A model generated the notes under the pieces. The model searched no databases, was not told where the DNA came from, and saw only the letters and a program-made list of their open reading frames with translations. A stretch of DNA of 64,000 bases from positions 124,001-188,000 of the forward strand of contig NZ_BBWH01000001.1 of assembly GCF_001463705.1 (NCBI RefSeq), given 5' to 3'. The number at the start of each line of letters is the position of its first letter. Position 1 is the first letter of the stretch. Made by a program: the position numbers and the translations under genes. Below, piece after piece: positions 1-11,063 of this stretch. The stretch comes from Aureimonas sp. AU12. GTDB lineage: Bacteria; Pseudomonadota; Alphaproteobacteria; Rhizobiales; Rhizobiaceae.

Positions 1-128
1 GTTCTTGTCCACTATCGGAGGGATAGTCGCCTCATCGAATGAACGTTTCCGCTGTCCCGGGCTCCTCGGGACGAGCCTGTTCGGCATGCGCCGGACCGGG
101 AAGCGGAGGCTTGCGAAGGGCGCGGGGA

Positions 129-635
129 ATGCCGCACGGGTCGGCCGAGATTGCGAATGCGAGGGCGTTGAAGGCCGAGGATATCGACCTCGACATCCTC
201 GACAGGACGCTCAACTTCTTCGTGCGCACGATCAACATCGCGGTGACACGCGATCTCGATCGGCGGCTCGAAGGGCTCGACGTCGCGCGTGGCACTGGCA
301 AGATCACCACCCTCTTTCTCGTCGGCAATCATCCGGGCATCCGCCCTTCCGTCATCGCCGAGGTGATCCTCAAGGACCGCTCGGCCATGGGCCGTGTCCT
401 CGATGACATGGAAGGCCACGGCCTCATCCGGCGCGAGGTGGCCGGCGACGATTCAAGGGCGCAGGCCCTGTTCCTGACCGTGAAGGGCGAGGCCCTCGCC
501 ATCACAGTGCGCGCCATCCTCAAGGAGTCGCGCGACTTCTTCGCGGGCACCGACGACGAGGAGTACGCGATGCTCGTGGAGCACCTGCGCCGGATCTACT
601 GGCGCATAGTCGCCAACAAGGGAGCAAGCGCTTGA
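129..635 (+). CDS. MarR-family transcriptional regulator
   Basis: Predicted 168-residue DNA-binding regulator. A winged helix-turn-helix lies at about residues 55-120, with a recognition-helix-like stretch LKDRSAMGRVLDDMEGHGLI and a basic wing ending in DSRAQ, followed by a helical dimerisation tail. This is the MarR architecture, and the length fits the family. A longer frame opens at 39, but the ATG at 129 is preceded at good spacing by GAAGGG (115-120), so I prefer it. The gene overlaps the next one (SDR) by TTGA, which places it in the same transcript as the oxidoreductase and transporter genes; it probably controls this operon. The ligand cannot be read from the sequence. The family assignment is firm and the regulatory target is inferred. 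Confidence 0.85.
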   Translation: MPHGSAEIANARALKAEDIDLDILDRTLNFFVRTINIAVTRDLDRRLEGLDVARGTGKITTLFLVGNHPGIRPSVIAEVILKDRSAMGRVLDDMEGHGLIRREVAGDDSRAQALFLTVKGEALAITVRAILKESRDFFAGTDDEEYAMLVEHLRRIYWRIVANKGASA

Positions 636-1345
636 GCGCGACCGACACCCCCGCGCCGCGCCGCGTCGCCCTGATCTCCGGCGCCTCGCGCGGTATCGGC
701 CTCGCCATCGCCGAGCGCCTCGCCGCCGAGGGCTGGCACCTGTCGTTGGGCATGCGCGAACCGGCTCTGCCCACCTTCGCCGACCCGGAGCGCACCCATC
801 TCCAGCGCTACGATGCCGCGGCCGGCGGCGAGGTCGAATGGGTCGCGGCGGCCCTAGAGCGCTTCGGCCGCATCGACGCGATCGTCGCCAATGCCGGATT
901 GATGATCCCCAAGACCGTCATCGAGGCCGAAGACGAGGATCTCGACGCCATGCTGGCGGTCAACGTCAAGGCGCCGCGTCGGCTGGCCAAGGCTGCCTTC
1001 GAGCCGCTGGCCGCCACCGGCCGGGGCCGGGTGATCGTCCTGGCGTCGCTGTCGGGCAAGCGGGTGAAGTCGCCGACATCCGGCCTTTACTCGATGACCA
1101 AGTTCGCCGCCGTGGCGCTGGCCCACGGAATTCGACAATGCGGCTTCGACCGTGGCATCCGCGCCACCGCCGTCTGCCCCGGCTTCGTCGGCACCGACAT
1201 GGCCCGGGCGCTGACCGATCGCGACGAAGCGGCGATGACGAGCGCGGCGGAACTCGCTGGCATCGTCTCGATGCTCATCGGCCTTTCCAACACCGCGAGC
1301 GTCGCCGAGTTCGCCGTCAACTGCCAGCTCGAGGAGAGCTTCTGA
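632..1345 (+). CDS. SDR-family NAD(P)-dependent oxidoreductase
   Basis: A 237-residue classical short-chain dehydrogenase/reductase. Visible features are the Rossmann glycine motif GASRGIG (about residues 17-23), NAG at 87-89, and the catalytic YSMTK (Tyr153, Lys157) with a serine near 139. The start is a TTG at 632 that overlaps the stop of the MarR gene and is preceded by GGGAG (619-623); no in-frame ATG exists nearby. The cofactor-binding end lacks a clear acidic residue for NAD preference, so the cofactor is open. By position it should oxidise or reduce an intermediate made by the neighbouring FAD enzymes. The family is certain; the substrate is unknown. Confidence 0.9.
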   Translation: MSATDTPAPRRVALISGASRGIGLAIAERLAAEGWHLSLGMREPALPTFADPERTHLQRYDAAAGGEVEWVAAALERFGRIDAIVANAGLMIPKTVIEAEDEDLDAMLAVNVKAPRRLAKAAFEPLAATGRGRVIVLASLSGKRVKSPTSGLYSMTKFAAVALAHGIRQCGFDRGIRATAVCPGFVGTDMARALTDRDEAAMTSAAELAGIVSMLIGLSNTASVAEFAVNCQLEESF

Positions 1346-1346
1346 C

Positions 1347-2678
1347 ATGCCCGGTCCCTATGTCGATCCGTTCCACGGCGGTGCCGACCTCCCCGAAAAG
1401 GTGGATGTCGTCGTCATCGGCAGTGGCATCATCGGCGCCTCAACGGCGCTGGAACTGGCCGAGCGCGGCGTCTCCGTGGCGCTGTGCGAGAAGGGCGGCA
1501 TCGGCCACGAGCAGTCCAGCCGCAACTGGGGCTGGGTGCGCATCTCACGCCGCGATCCGCGCGAGGTGCCGCTCATGGCTGAGGCCCTGCGGATCTGGCA
1601 GGGGCTCGACGAGCGCATCGGCCGCCCCACCGGCTACACGCGCGCCGGTATCGTCTTCACCTGCGCCGACGACCAGTCGCTGGCCGAGCACGAGCGCTGG
1701 GGCCGCAACCTCGAGCCCTACCAGATCGAGCATCGCATGCTTTCGGCGCGCGAGCTCGACGAGCTCCTGCCGGGGTCGCGCATGACCGCAAAGGGCGCGC
1801 TCTACACGCCGACCGATGGCCGGGCCGAGCCGCAGAAGGCGGCGCCCGCCATCGCCGAGGCCGCGCGAGAGCATGGCGCCCACGTCCTTACCGAATGTGC
1901 CGTGCGCGGCATCGAGACGACCGGCGGGAGGGTGTCCGGCGTCGTCACCGAACGCGGCTCGATCGCCTGTGGCTCGGTGGTTCTGGCCGGCGGAGCGTGG
2001 TCGAGCCTCTTCTCGAACCGTTTCGGCATCGACCTGCCGCAGCTGAAGGTCCTCAACAGCGTGCTGCGCACCAAGCCGCTCGAGGGCGGCCCCGACCAGG
2101 CGGTCTGGGCGCAGGATTTCGCCATCCGCAAGCGCCGTGACGGCGGCTACACGGTGGCCTCGGGCCACGAGAACGTCGTCGACATCGTGCCCGACTCGTT
2201 CCGCCATGCGCGCGATTTCGTGCCCTCGCTGCGCTCCGAATGGCGTTCGCTACGCTTCCGCCTGGGTGGACGTTTCACCGACGAGATGCGCATGGATCGA
2301 AACTGGGCGCTCGATGAGGCCTCGCCCTTCGAATACAATCGGGTGCTCGACCCGAAGCCCGTCAAGGCTATCACCGACCGAGCCTTCAAGGCGCTGCGCG
2401 AGAACTTCCCGGTCTTCGAGAAGGCCGAGATCGCGCAGGGCTGGGCCGGCTATATCGACGTGACGCCCGACGCCGTGCCGGTGATCTCGCCCGTCGACGC
2501 CATTCCCGGTTTTCACATCGCCACCGGGTTTTCCGGCCACGGCTTCGGCATCGGCCCCGCCGCCGGACGCCTGATGGCCGACATCGTCACCGACCGGCCG
2601 CCGCTCGTCGACCCCCACGACTTTCGCTTCTCGCGCTTTTCCGACGGCTCGAAGATCGAGCTGATCAGCGGTTTCTAG
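1347..2678 (+). CDS. FAD-dependent oxidoreductase (DAO family)
   Basis: A 443-residue D-amino-acid-oxidase/glycine-oxidase-like flavoprotein. The N-terminal dinucleotide-binding loop is GSGIIG (25-30), followed by an acidic residue ending the second strand (ALCEKGG). The C-terminal flavin-contact region is present (HIATGFSGHGFGIGPAAG). The stretch SSRNWGWVR after the flavin loop is typical of a subgroup acting on secondary amines or opine-like compounds; that comparison is from memory. It starts one base after the SDR stop, so it is translationally coupled. It is likely a cytoplasmic oxidase or dehydrogenase for an amine or amino-acid derivative imported by the adjacent ABC system. The substrate is not determinable. 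Confidence 0.88.
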   Translation: MPGPYVDPFHGGADLPEKVDVVVIGSGIIGASTALELAERGVSVALCEKGGIGHEQSSRNWGWVRISRRDPREVPLMAEALRIWQGLDERIGRPTGYTRAGIVFTCADDQSLAEHERWGRNLEPYQIEHRMLSARELDELLPGSRMTAKGALYTPTDGRAEPQKAAPAIAEAAREHGAHVLTECAVRGIETTGGRVSGVVTERGSIACGSVVLAGGAWSSLFSNRFGIDLPQLKVLNSVLRTKPLEGGPDQAVWAQDFAIRKRRDGGYTVASGHENVVDIVPDSFRHARDFVPSLRSEWRSLRFRLGGRFTDEMRMDRNWALDEASPFEYNRVLDPKPVKAITDRAFKALRENFPVFEKAEIAQGWAGYIDVTPDAVPVISPVDAIPGFHIATGFSGHGFGIGPAAGRLMADIVTDRPPLVDPHDFRFSRFSDGSKIELISGF

Positions 2679-2749
2679 CGTCCCTCCAACCCGGCGGTGC
2701 CGGCCCCCGCGTGCAGCACAGTCCCCTTCCTCGACGACAGGAGTACGCC

Positions 2750-4414
2750 ATGAGCAGCAGCGATCGCACACCCTTCCGCCCCAACCGGCGGCAGGCGCTG
2801 ACCCTGATGGGCCTCAGCGCCTCCGGCCTCGTGATCTCCGGCCTGCCGCGGTTCGGATCCGCCAGCGCGCAGACGCCGGCCGCGCCGAAGGGCCAGACCG
2901 TCATTGGGTTCAGCCAGGAGCCGACCGTCTTCAACCCGCATCTCCTCCATATCGAGGTGGACGAGGGCGTCCATTTCGCGGTCTTCGATCCCCTCTTCGG
3001 CGTCGATCCCGCAGGCAAGTTCTATCCCGGCCTCGCCGCCGAGGTGCCGACGGTCGAGAACGGCGGCATTTCCGCCGACGGGCTGCAATGGAAGGTGAAG
3101 CTGCGCGAGGGTGTCACCTGGCACGACGGCAAGCCCTTCACCGCCGAGGACGTCAAGTTCACGATCGAACTGCTCGTCGATCCCGACTTCCGCTCCTGGC
3201 GGCGCGGCGGCCACGATCTGGTGCGCGATCTCACCGTGGTCTCGCCGACCGAGATCACCTGGCGCATGGACAAGCCCTACGCGCCCTACCCGTCCATTCT
3301 GGCGTCCACCTTCATCGTGCCCAAGCACGCCTTCGACGGCGTCGCCGACAAGAACGCCGCGCCCTTCAACAACGCACCGATCGGCACCGGCCCGTTCAAG
3401 TGGGTCAACCGGGTCGCCGGCGACCATATCGAGCTGGCGGCCAACACCGACTATTTCGGCGACGGTCCCTATCTCGAGCGCTTCATCTTCAAGTACATTC
3501 CGGACCTCAACGTCCTTTACACGCAGTTCAAGTCCGGCGACATCGACGTCGTCGGCCTGCAGTGGATCACGCCGGATCACTACGAGGAAGCCAAGGCCCT
3601 CGACGGTAAGGACATTCTCCTTCTGCCCCGCGGCACGGTCGAGTCCGTGACGTTCAACATGGAGAAGCCGCAGTTCAAGGATCTGGCGGTGCGTCAGGCG
3701 CTCTACCACGCGCTCGACAAGCAGACGATCATCGACGCGCTCTACTACGGCCTGCCTAAGCCCACCGAGAGCTACACGCCGGCGCAGTCCTTCTACTTCA
3801 ATCCCGATCTCCCAAAGCACGAATACGATCTCGACAAGGCGAAGGCCCTGCTCGACGAGGCCGGCTGGGTGCCGGGCGCCGATGGCATTCGCGCCAAGGA
3901 CGGGGTGCGCCTCTCCTTCTCGAACTCCACCACCTCCGGGAACCATCTGCGCGAGCAGGTTCAGCAGTTCATGCAGCAGTCCTTCGGCGAAATCGGTGTC
4001 GAGATGACGATCTCGAACCTGCCGCCGGCGGTGATGTGGGGCGAATACTGGATGATGTCGCAGTTCGACACGGTGGTCGTCGGGCTCGACTTCCTCACCG
4101 GCCCCGACCCGGACACGTCCGACTACTTCATGTCGACCTCGATCGGCGCCAAGGGCGGCGCCGGTCAGAACTGCTGGCAATATGCCAGCCCCGAAGTCGA
4201 CAAGCTGCTGACGGACGGCGGCAAGGTCTTCGTGCCGGACGAGCGCAAGGCCGTCTATCTCAAGCTGCAGGAACAGGTCCGCCACGACCTGCCCTTCCTG
4301 CCGATGTTCCAGTACGTCTCGGTCGGCGGCTACAAGACGGGCGCCGCGGGCTACGTCCCGAACGTCAACGTGCGCATCGACACCTGGAACGTGAACACCT
4401 GGGCCTGGGCCTGA
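2750..4414 (+). CDS. ABC transporter substrate-binding protein (SBP_bac_5 type), Tat-exported
   Basis: A 554-residue peptide/nickel-type (family 5) periplasmic binding protein. The N-terminus carries a twin-arginine motif (RRQALTLMG) and a hydrophobic stretch ending in SASAQ, so export by the Tat route is likely. The mature part shows the family signatures WKVKLREGVTWHDGKPFTAE and NNAPIGTGPFKW. A frame opens at 2711, but ATG 2750 has ACAGGAG (2737-2743) just upstream and gives an intact signal peptide. Family members bind oligopeptides, opines, glycosides or amines; the flanking FAD oxidoreductases favour an amine-containing ligand. It is followed by a stable hairpin and then the permeases. 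Confidence 0.88.
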   Translation: MSSSDRTPFRPNRRQALTLMGLSASGLVISGLPRFGSASAQTPAAPKGQTVIGFSQEPTVFNPHLLHIEVDEGVHFAVFDPLFGVDPAGKFYPGLAAEVPTVENGGISADGLQWKVKLREGVTWHDGKPFTAEDVKFTIELLVDPDFRSWRRGGHDLVRDLTVVSPTEITWRMDKPYAPYPSILASTFIVPKHAFDGVADKNAAPFNNAPIGTGPFKWVNRVAGDHIELAANTDYFGDGPYLERFIFKYIPDLNVLYTQFKSGDIDVVGLQWITPDHYEEAKALDGKDILLLPRGTVESVTFNMEKPQFKDLAVRQALYHALDKQTIIDALYYGLPKPTESYTPAQSFYFNPDLPKHEYDLDKAKALLDEAGWVPGADGIRAKDGVRLSFSNSTTSGNHLREQVQQFMQQSFGEIGVEMTISNLPPAVMWGEYWMMSQFDTVVVGLDFLTGPDPDTSDYFMSTSIGAKGGAGQNCWQYASPEVDKLLTDGGKVFVPDERKAVYLKLQEQVRHDLPFLPMFQYVSVGGYKTGAAGYVPNVNVRIDTWNVNTWAWA

Positions 4415-4424
4415 CGCATTCGTC

Positions 4425-4444
4425 GGGGCGGCTCCTGCCGCCCC
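4425..4444 (+). terminator. GC hairpin between binding-protein and permease genes
   Basis: A perfect 7-bp inverted repeat (4425-4431 with 4438-4444, loop CTCCTG) lies 10 bases after the stop of the binding-protein gene. There is no T-tract, so it is more likely a partial attenuator or mRNA-stabilising 3' structure than a full terminator. Such hairpins often keep binding-protein mRNA more abundant than permease mRNA. Confidence 0.5.
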
Positions 4445-4525
4445 GCGTCGCGCGTCCCCGCCTCGACCCACGCCTCGCGCCCGGAGCGCTCCGCTCCCGG
4501 CCCCGTTCGAAGGGATCGGCTTGCC

Positions 4526-5476
4526 ATGGCTCGATATCTCGCCGGCCGCCTCGGCCAGAGCCTCGTGCTCCTCTTTCTCGTGTCGCTCATCGGCTATTGC
4601 GTTCTCCTGCTCGCGCCGGGCGGCCCGATGTCGCAATTCTCGCTGACGCCGGGCATCTCGAAGGCGGAGCTCGACAAGATCGCCGCGCAGATGGGCCTCG
4701 ATCGCCCGATCCTCGTCCAGTACGCGGACTGGCTCTGGCGCCTGGTCCGCGGCGACTGGGGCACCTCGTTCCGCGATGGACGCCCCGTCTTGGCGATCAT
4801 TGGCGGCCATCTGCCCGCGACGCTGCTCCTGATGGGCACCTCGACGGCGATCGCCATCGGGCTCGGCACGTTCATCGGCATTCGCGGCGCGGTGAAGCGC
4901 TACTCGATCTTCGACTATGCCGCGACGGTCGGCGCTATGGTCGCCCTGTCGGTGCCCACCTTCTGGTTCGGCCTCATCGCCATCTACGTCTTCTCGCTGA
5001 AGCTCGGCTGGTTTCCGGCCGGCAACATGTACACGATCGGCGACGCCTCCTTCCTCGACTACGCCTGGCATCTCGTGCTGCCGGCGCTGGTGCTCGCCCT
5101 GGTCGATGTCGCGATCTGGAGCCGCTACATGCGCACCGCGACACTCGACGTCATCAATCAGGACTTCGTGCGCACGGCGCGCGCCAAGGGGCTGACCTCG
5201 CGCCGGGTGCTCCTGAAGCACGTCGTCGGCAACGCCCTCCTGCCGATGATCACGCTCGCCGGCCTGCAGGTGCCCGCCATCCTCGGCGGCGCGCTCGTCA
5301 CCGAAACGGTGTTCACCTGGCCGGGCATGGGCCGCCTGTTCCTCGATAGCCTCGGCTACAACGACTATCCCGTTGTGATGGGCCTCCTGATGTTCTCGGC
5401 GGTGATGGTGCTGATCGGCAATCTGCTGGCCGATCTCCTCACCGCCTTCGTCGACCCCCGCATCCGACTGGCCTGA
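4526..5476 (+). CDS. ABC transporter permease, DppB/OppB type
   Basis: A 316-residue inner-membrane permease with about six membrane spans. The N-terminal segment (MARYLAGRLGQSLVLLFLVS) is typical of DppB proteins. The ATPase-contact (EAA) loop is at about 217-240, containing TARAKGLTSRRVLLKHVVGN. It follows the binding protein after 111 bases and precedes the second permease by 10 bases. Together they form the heterodimeric channel of a peptide/opine/amine importer. No ATPase (DppD/DppF type) gene lies in the visible part of the operon. Confidence 0.92.
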   Translation: MARYLAGRLGQSLVLLFLVSLIGYCVLLLAPGGPMSQFSLTPGISKAELDKIAAQMGLDRPILVQYADWLWRLVRGDWGTSFRDGRPVLAIIGGHLPATLLLMGTSTAIAIGLGTFIGIRGAVKRYSIFDYAATVGAMVALSVPTFWFGLIAIYVFSLKLGWFPAGNMYTIGDASFLDYAWHLVLPALVLALVDVAIWSRYMRTATLDVINQDFVRTARAKGLTSRRVLLKHVVGNALLPMITLAGLQVPAILGGALVTETVFTWPGMGRLFLDSLGYNDYPVVMGLLMFSAVMVLIGNLLADLLTAFVDPRIRLA

Positions 5477-5486
5477 GGAGACGGCG

Positions 5487-6374
5487 ATGACCGCGATCAC
5501 CCCGACCGTGCCGATCCGGCGGAGCGGCACCCTTCGCGACAACCGCACGCTTCGGCGCTTCCTGCGCCATCGGCTCGCGGTGGTGGGGCTCGCCATCATC
5601 GTCGTCCTGACGCTCGCCTGCGTCGTAGGGCCTTGGCTCCTGCCCTTCGACCAGCTGCATATCGACCTTCGCGCGCGCTTCGCACCGCCGCTGACCGGCG
5701 CCCACATCTTCGGCACAGATCCTCTGGGCCGCGACATCGCCGCGCGCCTGTTCATGGCGGGGCGCATCTCGCTCCTCGTCGGCGTCTGCGCGATGATCGT
5801 GTCGATCGCCATCGGCGGCACGATCGGCATCGTGGCGGGCTATCGCGGCGGGCGCCTCGGCACCGTGCTGATGCGCGTCGTCGACGCCTTCCTCGCCTTT
5901 CCCTCGATCTTCCTGCTGCTGGCGCTCGCCTCCTTCATCAAGCCGAGCCCGATCATGATCACGCTGATCATCGCGGTGACGAGCTGGATGGAGATCGCGC
6001 GCATCGTCGAGGCCGAGGTGCGGTCGCTGCGCGAGCGCGATTTCGTCCTCGCAGCGCGGATGCTCGGCCTCTCCAACGGCTGGATCATGTTCCGCGAGAT
6101 CCTGCCGAACGTCGCCGGGCCGATCATCGTCGCGGCGACGCTGACGATCGCCCGCGCCATCCTTCTCGAAGCCTATGTCTCGTTCCTCGGCTACGGCATC
6201 CAGCCGCCGTTGCCATCCTGGGGCAACATGCTGAACGGTGCCCAGCAATATCTGGCCTCCGCGCCATGGCTCGCCATCGTGCCGGGCGTCGCCATCACGC
6301 TCGCCGTCACCGGCTTCAATTTCGTCGGCGACGGCCTGCGCGACGCGCTCGACGCCCGCAGCGACAACGGCTGA
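5487..6374 (+). CDS. ABC transporter permease, DppC/OppC type
   Basis: A 295-residue inner-membrane permease. It has the DppC-type N-terminal cytoplasmic segment and first span (about 30-50), the conserved HIFGTDPLGRDIAARL motif, and the ATPase-contact loop near 188-210 (LAARMLGLSNGWIMFREILP). It partners with the preceding DppB-type permease. A GAGGAGAC Shine-Dalgarno-like stretch just upstream supports the ATG at 5487. The gene ends 13 bases before the second flavoprotein gene, so the transporter and both flavoproteins probably share one mRNA. Confidence 0.92.
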   Translation: MTAITPTVPIRRSGTLRDNRTLRRFLRHRLAVVGLAIIVVLTLACVVGPWLLPFDQLHIDLRARFAPPLTGAHIFGTDPLGRDIAARLFMAGRISLLVGVCAMIVSIAIGGTIGIVAGYRGGRLGTVLMRVVDAFLAFPSIFLLLALASFIKPSPIMITLIIAVTSWMEIARIVEAEVRSLRERDFVLAARMLGLSNGWIMFREILPNVAGPIIVAATLTIARAILLEAYVSFLGYGIQPPLPSWGNMLNGAQQYLASAPWLAIVPGVAITLAVTGFNFVGDGLRDALDARSDNG

Positions 6375-6387
6375 GGGGTCCCCGCCC

Positions 6388-7710
6388 ATGCCCCGTTTTT
6401 CGCCCTTCGACGCCACCCTCTGGTACGCCACCGCCGAGCCCGCACCGCATACCGAACCGCTCGACGGCGACGTGCAAGCCGATGTCTGCATCGTCGGCGC
6501 CGGATATACCGGCCTCACCACGGCGCTTGACCTGGCGCGGGCGGGCGTCCGTGTCACGGTGCTGGAAGCGCAGGAGGCGGGCTTCGGCGGCTCGGGCCGC
6601 AATGCCGGCCATTGCACGCCGACCTTCACCCATTACGATCTTCCGGCGCTGCGCCGCATGCTCGGTGAGCCTTGGGCCGAGCGTCTGATCCAGCGCCAGA
6701 CGCGCGCCAACGACCGCGTCGGCGCGATGATCCGCGACTACCAGATCTCGTGCGAGTGGTTGCAGAACGGCTATGTGATGGGGGCGCTGCACCCCAAGGC
6801 GCTGGACGCCGCGAAAGCCAAGGTCGACCAGTACAATGCGGTGGGCGCGAAGACGCGGCTGCTCGGCCGCGACGAGGTGGAGGCGGTGACCGGCTCGCCG
6901 CGCTTCCTCGGCGGCTGGTTCCATTCCGAGGCAGGCCATCTCAATCCGCTCGGATACGCCCGTGGCCTCGCGCGCGCCGCGATGCAGGAAGGCGTCACGC
7001 TGCACACCGCCTCGGCTGTCACCAGGGCGACGCCGCAGGGTGGGCGCTGGCGGATCGAGACCGCCACCGGCAGCGTCACGGCCGAGAAGGTCATCTTCGC
7101 AAGCGGCGCCTACACGGTCGGAGGCTGGCCGAAGCTCGACCGGACCTTCCGCATCCTGCGCGTCTTCGTGGCGGCGACGCAGCCGCTGTCGGACGAGACC
7201 CGCCGCACCGTGCTGCCGGAGAACACGACGATCCACGACGGGCGCGGCGACATCTACGTCTACAAGTACGACGCCGCCGGGCGCATCGTCGCCTCGATGT
7301 TCCCGATGGGCCGGCGTGGGCGCGACATCGCCTACACGAAGCAGGTCATGAGCGACCGCCTGAAATGGCTGCACCCGCAAATCCGCGAGGAGATCCGCTG
7401 GGACTATTTCTGGTTCGGCGAACTCGACATGCAGGTGAAGACCGTGCCGCGCCTCTATGCGCTGGCGCCGGGCGCAGTGGCGCTCACCGGCCTGTCCGGT
7501 CGGGGCGTTCCCACCGGCTCGATGCTGGGTGGCATTCTCGCCGAATGGGCGCTCGGGGTGCCAGACGCCGACCTGTCGCTCCGCCTCGAACCCTTGCGCG
7601 CCGCGCCCTTCTACATGCGCTTCGGCCCGCAACTCTCGCTGCGGACTCACCGCACCCTCGACAATCTCGCCGCGCGCCGGGCCGGTATGGCGCTTCCGCC
7701 GCACGCCTGA
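6388..7710 (+). CDS. FAD-dependent amine oxidoreductase (PuuB-like)
   Basis: A 440-residue DAO-superfamily flavoprotein resembling gamma-glutamylputrescine oxidase (PuuB) and related amine oxidases. It has the FAD loop GAGYTG near residue 33, the family segment GFGGSGRNAGHCTP, and a C-terminal flavin contact ALTGLSGRGVPTGSMLGG. The reading frame is open further upstream to 6238, but that part overlaps the permease gene; ATG 6388 fits the family N-terminus. As the last gene of the operon it probably oxidises the imported substrate or a derivative, releasing an aldehyde or keto product for the SDR enzyme. The substrate is inferred only. Confidence 0.85.
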   Translation: MPRFSPFDATLWYATAEPAPHTEPLDGDVQADVCIVGAGYTGLTTALDLARAGVRVTVLEAQEAGFGGSGRNAGHCTPTFTHYDLPALRRMLGEPWAERLIQRQTRANDRVGAMIRDYQISCEWLQNGYVMGALHPKALDAAKAKVDQYNAVGAKTRLLGRDEVEAVTGSPRFLGGWFHSEAGHLNPLGYARGLARAAMQEGVTLHTASAVTRATPQGGRWRIETATGSVTAEKVIFASGAYTVGGWPKLDRTFRILRVFVAATQPLSDETRRTVLPENTTIHDGRGDIYVYKYDAAGRIVASMFPMGRRGRDIAYTKQVMSDRLKWLHPQIREEIRWDYFWFGELDMQVKTVPRLYALAPGAVALTGLSGRGVPTGSMLGGILAEWALGVPDADLSLRLEPLRAAPFYMRFGPQLSLRTHRTLDNLAARRAGMALPPHA

Positions 7711-7731
7711 CGCCGCCTCATGGGTGGCGTC
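7709..7731. terminator. Hairpin between convergent flavoprotein and cueR genes
   Basis: The inverted repeat GACGCC/GGCGTC (7709-7714 with 7726-7731) sits in the 27-base gap between two convergent genes and overlaps the last bases of the flavoprotein stop region. There is no T-run. It could terminate or buffer transcription from both sides. Confidence 0.4.
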
Positions 7732-7737
7732 TCGCTG

Positions 7738-8181
7738 TCAGAGCGTATTCAACCGGCTTGGAATCGGCACCTTCATGTCAGCGCTCTGGCCTTTGCTGGA
7801 GGCGAGATCGCGCAGGATGGGGCAGTCCGGCCGGTCGTTGCCATGACAGCAGGATTCGAGATCCTTCAAGGTATCGAGCATGGCTTGAAGCTCCGCGACG
7901 CGCCGCTCCAGATCCTCGACATGCGAGCGGACGATCCGCTTGACCTCGCGGCTCGGTCGGTCCCGATCCTGCCAGAGGGCCAGCAGCGCCGAAATCCCGT
8001 CCATCGTGAAGCCGAGATTGCGCGCCCGCCGGATGAAGCCGAGCGTGTGGATGTCGCTCTGCGTATAGGTCCGATACCCGGCCGGTGAGCGGCCGGCGGA
8101 CGGGATGAGCTTCGTCGCCTCGTAATAGCGGATCATCTTGGCCGAGACGCCCGAGGCCTTCGCGGCTTCGCCGATGTTCAT
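7738..8181 (-). CDS. cueR: Copper-responsive MerR-family regulator CueR
   Basis: A 147-residue MerR-type activator. The N-terminal winged helix (MNIGEAAKASGVSAKMIRYY) is followed by a long dimerisation helix and a metal loop with Cys112 and Cys120 (CHGNDRPDC), the two cysteines at the same numbers as the Cu(I) ligands of E. coli CueR. An additional Cys111 is present. It lies 87 bases downstream of copA on the same strand, so it is probably transcribed as copA-cueR. A CueR-type operator stands in front of copA, giving an autoregulated copper-detoxification circuit. Function is highly likely from the metal loop and context. Confidence 0.93.
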   Translation of the reverse strand: MNIGEAAKASGVSAKMIRYYEATKLIPSAGRSPAGYRTYTQSDIHTLGFIRRARNLGFTMDGISALLALWQDRDRPSREVKRIVRSHVEDLERRVAELQAMLDTLKDLESCCHGNDRPDCPILRDLASSKGQSADMKVPIPSRLNTL

Positions 8182-8268
8182 CTTGCCGTTCTCCTGCGTG
8201 ATATCAGGTGCGTCATCGGTCTTTCAGGCCGCAGTCGGTGACGCGGCCTCTACGCCCGACCTGCCGCT

Positions 8269-10764
<2,496 letters not shown>

Positions 10765-10815
10765 GAGGCGCTCACGACTAACAGGATCTGCAACTTCGAC
10801 GTTGCTCACCCTTCT

Positions 10816-10846
10816 CATATGGGGCTTCCCATGATGGGAGGGTCAA
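10816..10846 (-). promoter_or_regulatory. CueR-type copA promoter with 19-bp spacer and operator dyad
   Basis: Read on the minus strand, a -35 TTGACC (10846-10841) and a -10-like CATATG (10821-10816) are separated by 19 bases, the overlong spacer typical of MerR-family promoters. The spacer contains a perfect dyad TCCCAT-C-ATGGGA (10827-10839). CueR bound here would untwist the spacer when charged with Cu(I). The ATG of the longest copA frame falls within the -10. Confidence 0.8.
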
Positions 10847-11063
10847 GGAGCTTCCAAACGCTTGGTGCACCGTCGGCTTCCACAACGGCTCCCCATGGTT
10901 CCTCGCAGTTCCTTGACGGGACTGCGTGACGAACGCTGCGTAAGACTCAAATTGGTGGACCCGCGACGTTTTGGCACGCGGAGAGGTTCATCCGGTCGCC
11001 GGACTTGCCGAACGGCGGATTGCGCCCGATCCTTGAGAAACGATCATTCGAAGGAGCCCCCGC

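Noticed and set aside
1-128. Possible gene before the MarR regulator
   Set aside because: No ribosome site or domain; probably promoter or the 3' flank of an unseen gene.
2675-5830. A 1051-codon open frame on the minus strand
   Set aside because: It is antisense to the binding-protein and permease genes, which have full family signatures. Its residues are the Arg/Asp/Gly-rich pattern of GC-rich shadow frames and it shows no domain.
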